Assembly (NCBI RefSeq): GCF_000934745.1
Contig: NZ_JYNO01000001.1
Span: 248,001-312,000 of the forward strand
Length of the DNA stretch: 64,000 nt
Source of the DNA: Desulfonatronum thioautotrophicum
GTDB taxonomy: Bacteria; Desulfobacterota; Desulfovibrionia; Desulfovibrionales; Desulfonatronaceae
Direction of reading: 5' to 3'
In this document: positions 30,459-39,785 of the stretch, one piece after another
Layout: every line of letters begins with the position of its first letter
Numbering within the stretch: the first letter of the stretch is position 1
Made by a program: the position numbers and the translations under genes
Notes under the pieces: generated by a model
Seen by the model: only the letters and a program-made list of their open reading frames with translations
What the model was told of the DNA's origin: nothing
Database searches by the model: none

Positions 30459-31282
30459 GGTGGTTCATCTCGATGGCGGAGGAAAGCCGCTCGGACGGAA
30501 GGTAGAAGGCCTCGTTTTGGCCATCAGATTATCTGGGAGGAAAGACACATGGTCCGCTAGTGTTGGCATCAGGTCGCTTGTGTCTGAAGTTGCTGAGTCA
30601 CGATGAGGCTTTTGCCGTTGGCGAAGGGATAGCGGTATTCGCCCATACACCGACCCTGGAAGTGAGCAAGAAAAGCCTGATAAATGGGTGTCCTGATTTA
30701 CCAAGTCAGGGGCCTATGGACACCCGAAGGACGTCCAGCACATCGAAAACCTTACTCTGATCCGAAAGAAAAGTACTTGAGCCTCCTGCATTTCCGGTAT
30801 CCGAAATTCGGGCCATGCTTAGCCCTGGAGGGAATCAACCCATGTTTAGCACTATCCAGATCAATCGCTCCATTGCCAAAAAATGCTGAAAATCCGATGC
30901 TCATCAAAACTTTCTATCGAAGAAAACTGAATTTTTTTGAGAATGTCAAGCAACTCAAATCGAGTCCCAAACCAAATCTTCCTCATTTTCGCAACAAGAT
31001 GGCAATGCAATGTCCACCCCTACCATGAATTGTGCCGGCATAGGTGGTAGAGGCGTTTATCGTCCAGAAGCCGTTGCTATGCTTTCAGAGGAAAAATTGG
31101 TACGCTATATCCCTTGATGGCGCTGCTTTTTTTTGCATGATTATGAAGGGAATCCACCCTTTGTTTTTTGGGTGCAATTTTACCTTTTCTTGGCATAGCC
31201 GCACCGCAAGGCAGACAAATGGATGGCCGCTGCAGCGTCAGCGCATCATCCAACAATTCAGCAAACACAGCGGAGGTTTCGT
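30459..31282 (+). other. Long AT-richer intergenic region upstream of fba
   Basis: About 820 bp without a supported gene: small open frames are present on both strands, but none has a ribosome site plus recognisable protein. It contains an inverted repeat (listed separately) and AT-rich patches from about 30880 to 31190. A weak AAGGG/CCCTT hairpin followed by TTTGTTTTTT lies near 31146-31168. The base composition suggests decayed mobile DNA. Confidence 0.5.
30686..30725. repeat. Inverted repeat GGGTGTCC / GGACACCC
   Basis: Perfect 8-bp arms (30686-30693 and 30718-30725) with a nested CTGA/TCAG pair in the 24-base loop. It sits in otherwise non-coding sequence and could be a remnant of an insertion-sequence or REP-type end. 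No transposase is present. Confidence 0.5.
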
Positions 31283-32347
31283 ATGGCATTGATTACATTG
31301 CGACAGTTATTGGACCATGCGGCCGAAAACGGTTACGGCGTTCCCGCCTTCAACGTAAACAACCTGGAGCAGGTTCAGGCCATTATGTCCGCGGCTGACG
31401 AGACTGACAGCCCGGTGATTTTGCAAAGTTCCGCCGGAGCAAGAAAATATGCCGGCTCGGTCTTCATTCGCCACCTGATTCAGGCAGCCATTGAGCAGTG
31501 GCCGCATATCCCGCTTTGCCTGCACCAGGACCACGGCGCCTCGCCGGCGGTTTGTGCCCGATCAATCCAGTCCGGGTTCTCTTCGGTGATGATGGACGGC
31601 TCCTTGATGGAAGACGCCAAAACCCCTGCAACCTACGAATACAATGTCCAGATCACAGCAAGGGTCGTGGAGATGGCCCATGCCTGCGGCGTCTCCGTGG
31701 AAGGGGAACTGGGAGTCCTGGGGTCTCTGGAAACCGGTATCGCCGGCAAGGAAGACGGCGTGGGTGCCGAAGGTAAATTGACCCGGGAGCAGATGCTCAC
31801 GGATCCGGAACAGGCCGCGGATTTTGTCACCAAAACCGGCGTGGATGCCCTGGCCATTGCCATCGGCACCAGCCACGGCGCCTACAAGTTCACTAGGCCG
31901 CCCAGCGGCGAGGTCCTGGCCATCAGTCGGATCAAGGAAATCCATGAGCGCATCCCCAACACCCACCTGGTAATGCACGGCTCTTCCTCCGTGCCCCAGG
32001 ACTGGCTGGCCATTGTCAATGAATACGGCGGCGACCTCGGCCAGACCTACGGAGTTCCGGTGGAGGAGATCCAGCAGGGCATCAAGTTCGGCGTGCGCAA
32101 GATCAACATCGACACGGATCTGCGTCTGGCCGCCACCGGTGCGATCCGGCGGCACATGGCCCAGAAGCCCAAGGACTTCGACCCACGGAAATACCTCGGC
32201 GTAGCTCGGGAAGCCATGAAGCAGATCTGCCTGGATCGCCTCCGGGCCTTTGGCACCGAGGGCTATGCCTCCAAGATCAAGCCGGTGTCCATGGAGGTCA
32301 TGGAGGAGCGCTACGCCAAAGGCGATCTGAATCCGCAAGTGCGCTAA
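31283..32347 (+). CDS. fba: Class II fructose-1,6-bisphosphate aldolase, Calvin-cycle subtype (first copy)
   Basis: A 354-residue zinc aldolase. [27 protein letters not shown] opens the protein; [20 protein letters not shown] (Asp83 catalytic, His84 zinc ligand), [22 protein letters not shown], the GTSHGAYKF phosphate loop and [10 protein letters not shown] follow. The ATG at 31283 has CGGAGG 6 bases upstream. A second copy with near-identical architecture lies in the CBB operon at 59.2-60.3 kb, and the two proteins match over most positions. This stand-alone copy is followed by a small zinc-ribbon gene and probably serves glycolysis or gluconeogenesis. Confidence 0.95.
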   Translation: MALITLRQLLDHAAENGYGVPAFNVNNLEQVQAIMSAADETDSPVILQSSAGARKYAGSVFIRHLIQAAIEQWPHIPLCLHQDHGASPAVCARSIQSGFSSVMMDGSLMEDAKTPATYEYNVQITARVVEMAHACGVSVEGELGVLGSLETGIAGKEDGVGAEGKLTREQMLTDPEQAADFVTKTGVDALAIAIGTSHGAYKFTRPPSGEVLAISRIKEIHERIPNTHLVMHGSSSVPQDWLAIVNEYGGDLGQTYGVPVEEIQQGIKFGVRKINIDTDLRLAATGAIRRHMAQKPKDFDPRKYLGVAREAMKQICLDRLRAFGTEGYASKIKPVSMEVMEERYAKGDLNPQVR

Positions 32348-32361
32348 GGAGAGTGATCTTC

Positions 32362-32574
32362 ATGAAGACGTATACCGTACACACGACCTGCCCGGACTGC
32401 GGGACGCAGCAGGAGCAAACGCACACCGCCCAGGATATGGAGCAGCGATACGGCTCCGGAGACAATGTCACGGCCACCTGCCCGCAATGCATCAAGGAAT
32501 ACGAGAACGAAATGCGCACGGCCTGCCTGGAGTGGGATGACGTCTGCCAGATGCAGACCTCCCGTCGCGGATAG
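32362..32574 (+). CDS. Small zinc-ribbon-like protein
   Basis: A 70-residue protein with two CxxC pairs (CPDC at about 11-14 and CPQC at about 41-44) spaced as in a zinc ribbon, then an acidic tail with a further Cys-containing stretch (CLEWDDVCQM). AAGGAGAG just after the fba stop fixes the ATG at 32362. It is co-transcribed with fba and followed by a terminator. Function unknown; metal or redox switch is a guess. Confidence 0.75.
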   Translation: MKTYTVHTTCPDCGTQQEQTHTAQDMEQRYGSGDNVTATCPQCIKEYENEMRTACLEWDDVCQMQTSRRG

Positions 32575-32602
32575 ATTTTCACGTTCCATCCAAGTAGTTT
32601 TC

Positions 32603-32634
32603 AGCGCCGCGCAAACAAAGGTTTGCGCGGCGCT
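32603..32634 (+). terminator. Terminator hairpin after the fba unit
   Basis: Perfect 14-bp arms (32603-32616 and 32621-32634) with loop AAAG; the core is GCGCCGCGCAAAC. The following tract TGTCGTTTG is only moderately U-rich. Confidence 0.75.
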
Positions 32635-32684
32635 TGTCGTTTGCTCCAAACGCACATTGCTTTGCCAATCTTTCAGGATGCTTG

Positions 32685-33947
32685 ATGTTTCATCTCCTCT
32701 CCCGCCACCTCCCGGCAGTTTTGCGGATCAACCCCAAGTTGGCGCTGTTCACCCTGTTGGCCACTGCTGCTTCCGGGTTTGGCCAGACCTTTTTCGTCTC
32801 CTTTTTTGGCGGTGAAATCCGGCAGGCTTTTGAACTGACCCATACGGCCTACGGCTGCCTGTACAGCGGGGCCACGCTGTGCAGTGCCCTGCTGCTCCTG
32901 CGGTTTGGCGGTCTGGTGGATACCTGGACCCTGCCCAGGGTGACGGCTCTGGCCCTTGGAATTCTGGTTGGGGGGTGCCTGCTGATCGGCTTTGCTCCAG
33001 GCGCGCTGGTCCTGGCCGCCGGATTTATCTGCATTCGCTTTGGCGGGCAGGGCATGATTTCGCACATCGGGATGACCACGGCGGCCCGCTACTTTGCGGC
33101 GCACCGCGGCCGGGCCGTGGCCCTGGCGGCCATGGGCTTTCCCCTGGCCGAGGCCGTTTTGCCGGCCGGTGCCGCGCTGTTCATGGTCTGGGGCGGGTGG
33201 CGGATGCCCTGGATCGTAGGTGCGGGCCTGCTGTGCCTGCTGATCCTGCCGGTGTTGAGAGCTTTATCCCACGGTGCACCGCCACCCCATGAAATCGCGT
33301 CCAAGACGCATTCAGAGGCGAAACCAGGCCAAGACCGCAGCCGATTCAGCCGCCGCGACGTACTCCGTGATCCCGGCTACTACCTGATCCTCCCGGCCAC
33401 GTTATTGACCCCGTTCACGGTCACGGCCCTGTTTTTTCATCAGATGGCCTTTGCCGACGAACTGGGCTGGACCCTGGAATTACTGGCCACCGGTTTTTCG
33501 GTGTACGCGGCCTGCCACCTGGGCGCGCTGTTCGTTGCCGGACCATTCGTGGATCGCCTCGGCGCGGCCCGCGCCCTGCCATTGACCCTGATTCCGATCA
33601 TTTCCGGCCTGCTCCTGCTGGCCTCAATCCCCAGCCCACTGGTTCTTTTCGCGTACCTGGGAGCCGTGGGGGCCACCCAGGGGCTGAGCGCCACGGCATC
33701 CGGCGCGATCTGGGCGGAACGCTACGGCATCCTGCACCTGGGGGCGATCCGCTCCATGAATCAGGCGGTCATGGTCGTATCCACCGCGGCATCCCCGATT
33801 CTGCTGGGCTTTTTCCTGGACAGGCAAGTCGAGGTGGCGACCCTGGCCCTGGGGCTGGCCGGGTGCGCGGTGCTGGCCGCGATGTTGGCCAGGCTGGGGG
33901 CGTGGCTGGAAGGGCGGGGGGCACGCACCCAAAGGCCGAATCCGTGA
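32685..33947 (+). CDS. Major facilitator superfamily transporter
   Basis: A 420-residue protein with about twelve hydrophobic helices in two halves and a charged central loop (HGAPPPHEIASKTHSEAKPGQDRSRFSRRDV). Similar to the monocarboxylate/OFA-type MFS group by general layout (GFGQTFFVSFFGGEIRQAFELTHTAYG). The substrate cannot be assigned. The ATG at 32685 (MFHLLSRH) follows CAGGA; an earlier TTG is open. The C-terminal end (LGAWLEGRGARTQRPNP) is notable: its DNA is repeated 11.5 kb downstream at the other edge of the accessory island. Confidence 0.85.
   Translation: MFHLLSRHLPAVLRINPKLALFTLLATAASGFGQTFFVSFFGGEIRQAFELTHTAYGCLYSGATLCSALLLLRFGGLVDTWTLPRVTALALGILVGGCLLIGFAPGALVLAAGFICIRFGGQGMISHIGMTTAARYFAAHRGRAVALAAMGFPLAEAVLPAGAALFMVWGGWRMPWIVGAGLLCLLILPVLRALSHGAPPPHEIASKTHSEAKPGQDRSRFSRRDVLRDPGYYLILPATLLTPFTVTALFFHQMAFADELGWTLELLATGFSVYAACHLGALFVAGPFVDRLGAARALPLTLIPIISGLLLLASIPSPLVLFAYLGAVGATQGLSATASGAIWAERYGILHLGAIRSMNQAVMVVSTAASPILLGFFLDRQVEVATLALGLAGCAVLAAMLARLGAWLEGRGARTQRPNP
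33893..33916 (+). repeat. Left direct repeat flanking the RM island (3' end of MFS gene)
   Basis: A 24-bp stretch starting GCTGGGGGCG and ending GGAAGGGCG, identical to 45395-45418 in the same orientation. It lies inside the last codons of the MFS gene. Insertion at a gene's 3' end with target duplication is typical of integrated islands. Confidence 0.75.
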
Positions 33948-34070
33948 CGGCCAATTCTTGCACTCTCGCATCAGCGAAAAAAAATGCCGAGCAGAGTCCA
34001 CAACCAGGGTGGGCACCATGTCTCTGAGTGATCTTGCACCGATGGTGCTGACCAGCCCGCTGTCGGGGCC

Positions 34071-34439
34071 CGGATCATCAGGGCCGCGGACTGGAAGCCG
34101 CCCAAATGCTATCACGACGAGGAAATCGAGATCGTTCAGTGGATTCTGGAGCCGCTGGGCCGGAACGACAGGGTTGCCTTCACCCGACACAGCCAACCCA
34201 CGGACCAGAAGCACGGCAAGCCCGTGGAGAAGTCTCTGGACACCTCGATCATGGAAATAGTCGACGATATTGCCTACGGCGTACACGACCTGGAGGGCGG
34301 GATTGCCCCGCAGCTTGTGCACCGGGAGATGTGGCGGAAGATGATCTGGGAGCTGGATCAGCAGTGGCTGCGAGCCCACAGCCTGACGGACCTGGACGCG
34401 GCCATGTTCTGTGATCCTGTTTGTTGGCTTATTTTTTGA
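34071..34439 (+). pseudogene. Fragment of a dGTPase-like HD phosphohydrolase
   Basis: One frame reads IIRAADWKPPKCYHDEE, then VEKSLDTSIMEIVDDIAYGVHDLEGGIAPQLVHREMW and LRAHSLTDLDAAMF before drifting into unrelated sequence and a stop. DDIAYGVHDLE is the characteristic motif of deoxyguanosinetriphosphate triphosphohydrolase-like proteins, a family that includes anti-phage dNTP-depleting enzymes. About 115 residues remain out of more than 400, with no N-terminal HD motif, no start and no C-terminus, so it is a decayed relic at the left edge of the RM island. Confidence 0.7.
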
Positions 34440-34492
34440 TAAAGTATTGCATAATGCCCACCATCCTGCTTGAATATGCAACACTTTATCAA
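34436..34492. promoter_or_regulatory. Inverted repeat upstream of hsdM, candidate operator
   Basis: Arms TTGATAAAGTATTGCATA (34436-34453) and the reverse complement at 34475-34492 match at 17 of 18 positions, separated by about 20 bases, 140 bp before hsdM. AT-rich, in an otherwise GC-rich region. It could bind a regulator of the RM operon or be the trace of a small insertion; it also forms the abrupt end of the dGTPase relic. Confidence 0.5.
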
Positions 34493-34631
34493 TAAGGCAG
34501 ACATGTCTTCATGTATATCGCCCGATCAAAAGATTGCCCCAGAATCCAACTGAATTTTGGAATCATAGAAAATTTCGGTAAACTTGAGATGTTTTTTTTG
34601 AGTAAAAAAAAATGTAACACACTGAGGCAAT

Positions 34632-37061
34632 ATGGCTATCAAGAAGTCTGAGCTTTACTCATCGCTCTGGGCGAGTTGCGATGAACTCCGCGGCGGAATG
34701 GATGCCAGCCAATACAAGGACTATGTCCTGTTCATGCTGTTCATCAAGTACATTTCCGACAAGTACGCTGATACCGATGATTTTGCGCCGCCGGTCACCA
34801 TACCACCAGGGGCCGGCTTCAAGGACATGGTCAAGCTCAAGGGCAAGAGCGATATCGGCGACAAGATCAACACCCAGATCATTCAACCGCTGATCGACAA
34901 CAATTCCCGCCTGGCCCGCAGTGACTTTCCCGACTTCAACGACCCGAACAAACTCGGTGAGGGCAAGGCGATGGTGGATAGACTCACCAATCTGGTGAGC
35001 ATCTTTCAAAAGCCAGAGCTGGATTTCTCAAAAAACCGCGCCGATCACGACGATATTCTGGGCGATGCCTACGAATACCTGATGCGGCACTTTGCTTCTT
35101 TAAGCGGCAAAAGCAAAGGTCAGTTCTATACACCTTCCGAGGTCAGCCGCATCATCGCCAAGGTCATCGGCATTTCACCGCAAAATGCCGTTGCGTCCAC
35201 CACGGCCTATGACCCGACCTGTGGATCGGGGTCGTTGCTCTTGAAGGTGGCTGCCGAGGCGGGCAAGCACATCACCCTCGAGGGGCAGGAAAAGGACGTG
35301 ACCACGGCCGGTCTGGCCCGCATGAACATGATCCTGCACGACTTCCCGACGGCCAACATCCTCAACGGCAACACGCTTGCCTCTCCCAAGTTCAAGGATG
35401 GCGAGAACTTGCGGACCTACGACTTCGTTGTCGCCAATCCGCCGTTTTCGGACAAGACCTGGAGCACCGGACTCACGCCGGCCACTGATCCATACCAGCG
35501 CTTTGAGTGGGGCGAGCCGCCCGCGAAGCAGGGCGATTATGCCTACCTGCTCCACATTGTCCGCTCGATGAAAAGCGCAGGCAAGGCGGCCTGCATCCTG
35601 CCGCACGGAGTGCTGTTTCGCGGCAATGCCGAGGCGGTTATCCGGAAGCGGCTTGTTCGCTCCGGGTACCTGAAGGGAATTATCGGGCTGCCCGCCAACC
35701 TGTTTTACGGCACCGGCATCCCCGCCTGCATCCTGGTGCTCGACAAGGAAAATGCCCCGGCCCGCAAGGGTGTATTCATGATCGACGCCTCCAAGGGCTT
35801 CATCAAGGACGGCAACAAGAACCGGCTGCGTGAGCAGGATATCCATAGGATTGTCGATACCTTTACCAAGCAGACAAATACACCCCGTTATGCCCGCATG
35901 GTGCCCTTTGACGAGATTTCCGATCCCAAAAACGACTACAACCTGAATCTGCCGCGCTACATCGACAGTACCGAGCCGGAAGACATGCAGGACATCGACG
36001 GCCACCTGCGCGGAGGGATTCCGGATCAGGATATCAATGCACTGGATGCCTATTGGCAGGTGATCCCCGGCGTTCGCCGCGAACTCTTCGAAAGCGCCGA
36101 CCGTCCCGGCTATTCCAGGCTGAAGTCGCCCATCTCCGGGGTCAAATCCGCCATTCTGAATCACAGTGAATTCACGGCCTTCAAGGCCACCGTGACCAAA
36201 ATCTTTGACCGCTGGCGGAATACCAATACCCCAGTCCTCAAAGGCTTTGACAAGGAAGGACACCCCAAGGCGCTGATTGAGACCATTGCCGAAGACTTGC
36301 TGACAAGCTTCCGTAGTGCCCCGCTGCTTGACGCCTACGACATCTACCAGCACCTCATGGACTACTGGGCCGAAGCCATGCAGGACGATTGCTACCTGAT
36401 CGCCGCCGACGGCTGGGTGGCCAGGCCCCACCGCGTACTGGAGGAAATCAAGGCGGGAAAGAAAAAGGGGGAGATGAAAGACAGGGGCTGGGCCTGCGAC
36501 CTGATTCCCAAGCCCTATATCGTGGCCCGCTATTTCGCCAAAGCGCAGGCCGAGCTGGATGCCTTGCAGACGGAATTGGAGTCTGTCGGCGCGCAAATGA
36601 CCGAACTGGAAGAGGAGCACGGCGGCGAGGAAGGGGCCTTCAGTGAGCTGGACAAGATCAACAAGGGCGAGGTCGGCAAACGTCTGAAAGAAATCAAAAA
36701 CGATTCCGATTATGCCGAGGAGGCACGGGTCTTGAAGCAGTGGGCCAAGCTGGAACAGCGGCAAAGCGCACTCAAAAGCAAGGTCAGGGAAGTGGATGCC
36801 GCCCTGGACAAGCTGGCCCATGACCAATACCCGCGGCTCAGCGTGGACGAGATCAAGACCCTGGTCGTGGAGGACAAATGGCTGGCCATGCTGGCCATGG
36901 CCGTGCAGGGTGAGCTGGATCGCGTCTCGCAGACCTTGACCTCCCGCATCCGCCAGCTTGCCGAACGCTACGACACGCCGCTGCCGAAGCTGGTGGACGA
37001 AGTGACGGACCTGTCGGCCCGAGTTGATGAACACCTCAAGAGAATGGGATTCACACTATGA
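34632..37061 (+). CDS. hsdM: Type I restriction-modification system methyltransferase subunit HsdM
   Basis: An 809-residue adenine-N6 methyltransferase subunit. An N-terminal helical domain (WASCDELRGGMDASQYKDYVLFMLFIKYISDKY) precedes the SAM-binding motif DPTCGSGSLLLK (194-205) and catalytic NPPF at 269-272. QFYTPSEVSRIIAKV is the classic motif X region. A C-terminal extension from about residue 600 is coiled-coil rich (LQTELESVGAQMTELEEEHGG), longer than the EcoKI type. AGGCAAT precedes the ATG. It overlaps the next gene by 4 bp. Modifies the sites chosen by HsdS and forms part of the restriction complex. Confidence 0.96.
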   Translation: MAIKKSELYSSLWASCDELRGGMDASQYKDYVLFMLFIKYISDKYADTDDFAPPVTIPPGAGFKDMVKLKGKSDIGDKINTQIIQPLIDNNSRLARSDFPDFNDPNKLGEGKAMVDRLTNLVSIFQKPELDFSKNRADHDDILGDAYEYLMRHFASLSGKSKGQFYTPSEVSRIIAKVIGISPQNAVASTTAYDPTCGSGSLLLKVAAEAGKHITLEGQEKDVTTAGLARMNMILHDFPTANILNGNTLASPKFKDGENLRTYDFVVANPPFSDKTWSTGLTPATDPYQRFEWGEPPAKQGDYAYLLHIVRSMKSAGKAACILPHGVLFRGNAEAVIRKRLVRSGYLKGIIGLPANLFYGTGIPACILVLDKENAPARKGVFMIDASKGFIKDGNKNRLREQDIHRIVDTFTKQTNTPRYARMVPFDEISDPKNDYNLNLPRYIDSTEPEDMQDIDGHLRGGIPDQDINALDAYWQVIPGVRRELFESADRPGYSRLKSPISGVKSAILNHSEFTAFKATVTKIFDRWRNTNTPVLKGFDKEGHPKALIETIAEDLLTSFRSAPLLDAYDIYQHLMDYWAEAMQDDCYLIAADGWVARPHRVLEEIKAGKKKGEMKDRGWACDLIPKPYIVARYFAKAQAELDALQTELESVGAQMTELEEEHGGEEGAFSELDKINKGEVGKRLKEIKNDSDYAEEARVLKQWAKLEQRQSALKSKVREVDAALDKLAHDQYPRLSVDEIKTLVVEDKWLAMLAMAVQGELDRVSQTLTSRIRQLAERYDTPLPKLVDEVTDLSARVDEHLKRMGFTL

Positions 37062-38209
37062 ACCGTCCGATGAACTTTGAGCATCTGGTTACGCTTTTCC
37101 AGAAAACCCATGAGGAAGTTCAAAACCGTGCTCTCCGTGCGATTAACCTCTCGCTCGTCACCCGGAACTGGCTTTTCGGCCAATATATCGTTGAATTTGA
37201 ACAACATGGGGCAGATCGCGCCGCTTACGGCGCCAATCTCGTGGATGCCTTGTCAACCCGCCTGAAACAGCTTGGCATCAAAGGTGTTTCCGCTACGCGT
37301 CTGCGGCTTTATAGGACTTTCTACCGTGAATATCAGCAAATCGCTCAGACATCGCCTGACTCGCTGGTAAAGAGCAGCCCCGCCAATCCGATTCAACCGA
37401 CACTGTCGGGCGAATTGATCGTTGCCGAATCCATGCAAGCCCTATCCCCTCGTTTCACCCTTGGCTGGTCTCACTATATCGAACTGCTTACGCTCGATGA
37501 CACTGCTGAGCGCCGGTTCTACGAGATTGAGGCCGCCGCGAACCAGTGGAGTGTTCGTGAACTCCAGCGGCAGATCGCCAGCAGCCTCTATCAACGTCTC
37601 GCACTCAGCCGCGACAAAGACGAAATCCGCCGCCTCGCCTTTGACGGCCAGATTGTGGAAAAAGCCGCCGACCTCATCAAGAACCCCCTCGTTCTGGAGT
37701 TCCTGGGATTGGAAGACCGACCCCACTACTCCGAGGAAGAGCTGGAGTCGGCCATCATCGACCAGTTGGAAATCTTCCTGCTTGAACTCGGCAAAGGCTT
37801 CCTTTTTGAAGCACGGCAAAAACGCTTCACCTTCGATAACGACCACTTCCGGGTGGACCTCGTTTTCTACAACCGCCTGCTGCGGTGTTATGTCCTCATT
37901 GACCTCAAGCGCAACAAGCTCACCCATCAGGATCTCGGCCAGATGCAGATGTATGTGAATTACTTCGACCGGTATGTGAAGTTGTCCGACGAACTGCCTA
38001 CGGTCGGCATTGTCCTCTGCCACCGTAAAAATGATGCCCTTGTGGAATTGACTCTGCCCAAAGAGGCCAACATTTTTGCTTCTAAATATCAGCTCTACCT
38101 GCCCTCCAAGGAGGAACTGAAAGCTCAACTGCAAGAGATCACGAATGAGCTGAAACAAGGCGCGGGGAGGGGAGGTAATGGAGAATTGAAAATGGAGGGT
38201 GAAAAATGA
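37058..38209 (+). CDS. DUF1016 (YhcG-like) PDDEXK nuclease-family protein
   Basis: A 383-residue protein. The N-terminal half has the DUF1016 helical domain (ALRAINLSLVTRNWLFGQYIVEFEQ, SHYIELLTLDDTAERRFYEIEAAANQWSVRELQRQI). The C-terminal half has the nuclease core (LGKGFLFEARQKRFTFDNDHFRVDLVFYNRLLRCYVLIDLKRNKLTHQDLGQMQMYVNYFDR) with Asp in RVDLVF and D-x-K in LIDLKR. The family is often found within type I RM operons, where it is thought to be an accessory nuclease; its exact job is unsettled. Coupled to hsdM by ATGA. Its 3' end carries one copy of the palindromic repeat. Confidence 0.9.
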   Translation: MNRPMNFEHLVTLFQKTHEEVQNRALRAINLSLVTRNWLFGQYIVEFEQHGADRAAYGANLVDALSTRLKQLGIKGVSATRLRLYRTFYREYQQIAQTSPDSLVKSSPANPIQPTLSGELIVAESMQALSPRFTLGWSHYIELLTLDDTAERRFYEIEAAANQWSVRELQRQIASSLYQRLALSRDKDEIRRLAFDGQIVEKAADLIKNPLVLEFLGLEDRPHYSEEELESAIIDQLEIFLLELGKGFLFEARQKRFTFDNDHFRVDLVFYNRLLRCYVLIDLKRNKLTHQDLGQMQMYVNYFDRYVKLSDELPTVGIVLCHRKNDALVELTLPKEANIFASKYQLYLPSKEELKAQLQEITNELKQGAGRGGNGELKMEGEK

Positions 38210-38252
38210 CGGAAAACGACAATTCTCAATTTTCAACTCTCCACTCTCCATT
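38177..38252. repeat. Palindromic AATGGAGAATT...AATTCTCAATT element, copy 1
   Basis: An imperfect inverted repeat: AATGGAGAATTGAAAATGGAG on the left, and AATTCTCAATTTTCAACTC followed by TCTCCATT on the right. It covers the last codons of the DUF1016 gene and the sequence just before hsdS. A related copy lies inside hsdR at 41182-41237. Confidence 0.75.
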
Positions 38253-38270
38253 GATAAAGATGGGGGCGGT

Positions 38271-39545
38271 ATGGAACTGAAGCCGGGATATAAACAGACC
38301 GAGGTGGGGGTGATTCCGGAGGATTGGAGGGTGGTAACCCTTTCAAATATTGCGGATGTCCGAGACGGCACACATGATTCGCCAAAATATGTAAAGGATG
38401 GAGTGCCTTTTGTAACCTCAAAAAATATTCTTCATGGACGTATCGACTTTTCGGATATTACTTTCATTTCAAATAAAGATGCGAAGGAAGTAGATAAAAG
38501 ATCAAAGGTAGATAAGGGTGACATACTTATTTCTATGATTGGTACCGTTGGGAATGCCGCCCTTGTCGATTTTGAGCCATGTTTTTCAATAAAGAATGTT
38601 GGGTTAATCAAGCCTTACACCGGTGCGATGGACTCACATTTTCTTATTCAATATTTGCATTCTAATAACTTTAAAAAATACTTAGATAATCGTCTGGACG
38701 GTGGAATCCAGAAATTTGTTTCCCTTGGGATGCTCCGCACTCTAAGCATTCCCTCACCGCCCACCACAACCGAACAAGGCGCCATCGCCGCTACCTTGAG
38801 CGATGTGGATGCCCTACTGAATGGCCTCGACCGGCTGATCGCCAAGAAGCGCGACCTCAAACAGGCCGCCATGCAGCAACTCCTTACCGGCGAGATCCGT
38901 CTGCCGGGGTTTGAGGGGGAGTGGGAGGAGAAACGGCTTGGGGATCATGTTATTTTCTTGCGCAACGGAGTTAATTCACGAGCGGAACTCACGCTGGATG
39001 ACCCAGTAAAGTATCTACATTATGGTGACATCCATTCCTGTACAAGCGTGATGCTTGACCCAGCATCACTACCAAGTTTGCCAACAGGTAAAGCAAAAAC
39101 TCTTGAGCGTTTGCGTGATGGGGATTTGGTATTTGCGGATGCATCAGAAGACCTTGTCGGCGTGAGCAAATCGGTAGAGATATCCAATCTAGGCGACGCT
39201 GAATTAGTCGCTGGCCTACACACCATCGCCGCTCGTTTCGACAAAGCAGTGCTGGCAGATGGATTCAAAGCATACCTCCAATTCTGCCCGGTTTTTTCAA
39301 GGCAACTCAGACGATTGGCAGCAGGAACCAAAGTCTATGCAACTAATCGATCTCATATTGCCAGTGTGGAGATGCGGTTGCCAGGAATCAAGGAGCAAAA
39401 GGCCATTGCTGCTACCTTTAATGACATGGACGCCGAAATCACCGCCCTTGAACAGCGCCGCGCCAAAACCAAAGACATCAAGCAAGCGATGATGCAGGAA
39501 CTGCTGACCGGCAGGATTCGTCTTCTGCCGACAACCTCTCAATAA
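38271..39545 (+). CDS. hsdS: Type I restriction-modification specificity subunit HsdS
   Basis: A 424-residue DNA-recognition subunit with two target-recognition domains, each ending in a conserved helix: FEPCFSIKNVG..., then EQGAIAATLSDVDALLNGLDRLIAKKRDLKQAAMQQLLTGEIRLPGF (about 155-212) and EQKAIAATFNDMDAEITALEQRRAKTKDIKQAMMQELLTGRIRL at the end. The opening MELKPGYKQTEVGVIPEDW is a common HsdS start. The ATG at 38271 lies just after the palindromic repeat; an ATG at 38199 is in frame but would be encoded by the repeat. The recognition domains have lower GC than neighbours, as usual for horizontally shuffled specificity genes. Confidence 0.95.
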   Translation: MELKPGYKQTEVGVIPEDWRVVTLSNIADVRDGTHDSPKYVKDGVPFVTSKNILHGRIDFSDITFISNKDAKEVDKRSKVDKGDILISMIGTVGNAALVDFEPCFSIKNVGLIKPYTGAMDSHFLIQYLHSNNFKKYLDNRLDGGIQKFVSLGMLRTLSIPSPPTTTEQGAIAATLSDVDALLNGLDRLIAKKRDLKQAAMQQLLTGEIRLPGFEGEWEEKRLGDHVIFLRNGVNSRAELTLDDPVKYLHYGDIHSCTSVMLDPASLPSLPTGKAKTLERLRDGDLVFADASEDLVGVSKSVEISNLGDAELVAGLHTIAARFDKAVLADGFKAYLQFCPVFSRQLRRLAAGTKVYATNRSHIASVEMRLPGIKEQKAIAATFNDMDAEITALEQRRAKTKDIKQAMMQELLTGRIRLLPTTSQ

Positions 39546-39557
39546 TGGAGTCCCATC

Positions 39558-39785
39558 ATGCCGCTATCCGAAAAAAGTATGCAGTTTTTGGAAGAACATA
39601 TTCCCGAATTAGCCCAATCCGCCGCAACGCAAGCCTATTGGCAGACACTGGCTTCTGGCAACAGTGTATTGCAGAGCGAAAACGGCGTTATTTACGAAGT
39701 CTTTCCCGATGGTCAGCGCGTCATTGTCAAAAAGATCACTCCGCCTACCCCCGTCAATGTGGGTGAAAAACGGGTACTGAAATGA
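39558..39785 (+). CDS. Small protein preceding the zeta-like kinase (candidate antitoxin)
   Basis: A 75-residue protein (MPLSEKSMQFLEEHIPELAQSAATQAYWQTLASGN...) with an N-terminal helical half and a C-terminal beta-like half (GVIYEVFPDGQRVIVKKITPPTPVN). Its stop overlaps the following ATG by 4 bp, a typical antitoxin-toxin arrangement. No named family is recognised; antitoxin is inferred from position and size only. Confidence 0.7.
   Translation: MPLSEKSMQFLEEHIPELAQSAATQAYWQTLASGNSVLQSENGVIYEVFPDGQRVIVKKITPPTPVNVGEKRVLK

Noticed and set aside
30684-31028. A 114-codon open frame before fba
   Set aside because: No ribosome site, low-complexity AT-rich part and no protein-like features; left as intergenic.
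35175-37034. A 619-codon open frame opposite hsdM
   Set aside because: Antisense shadow; the hsdM translation holds all the motifs.
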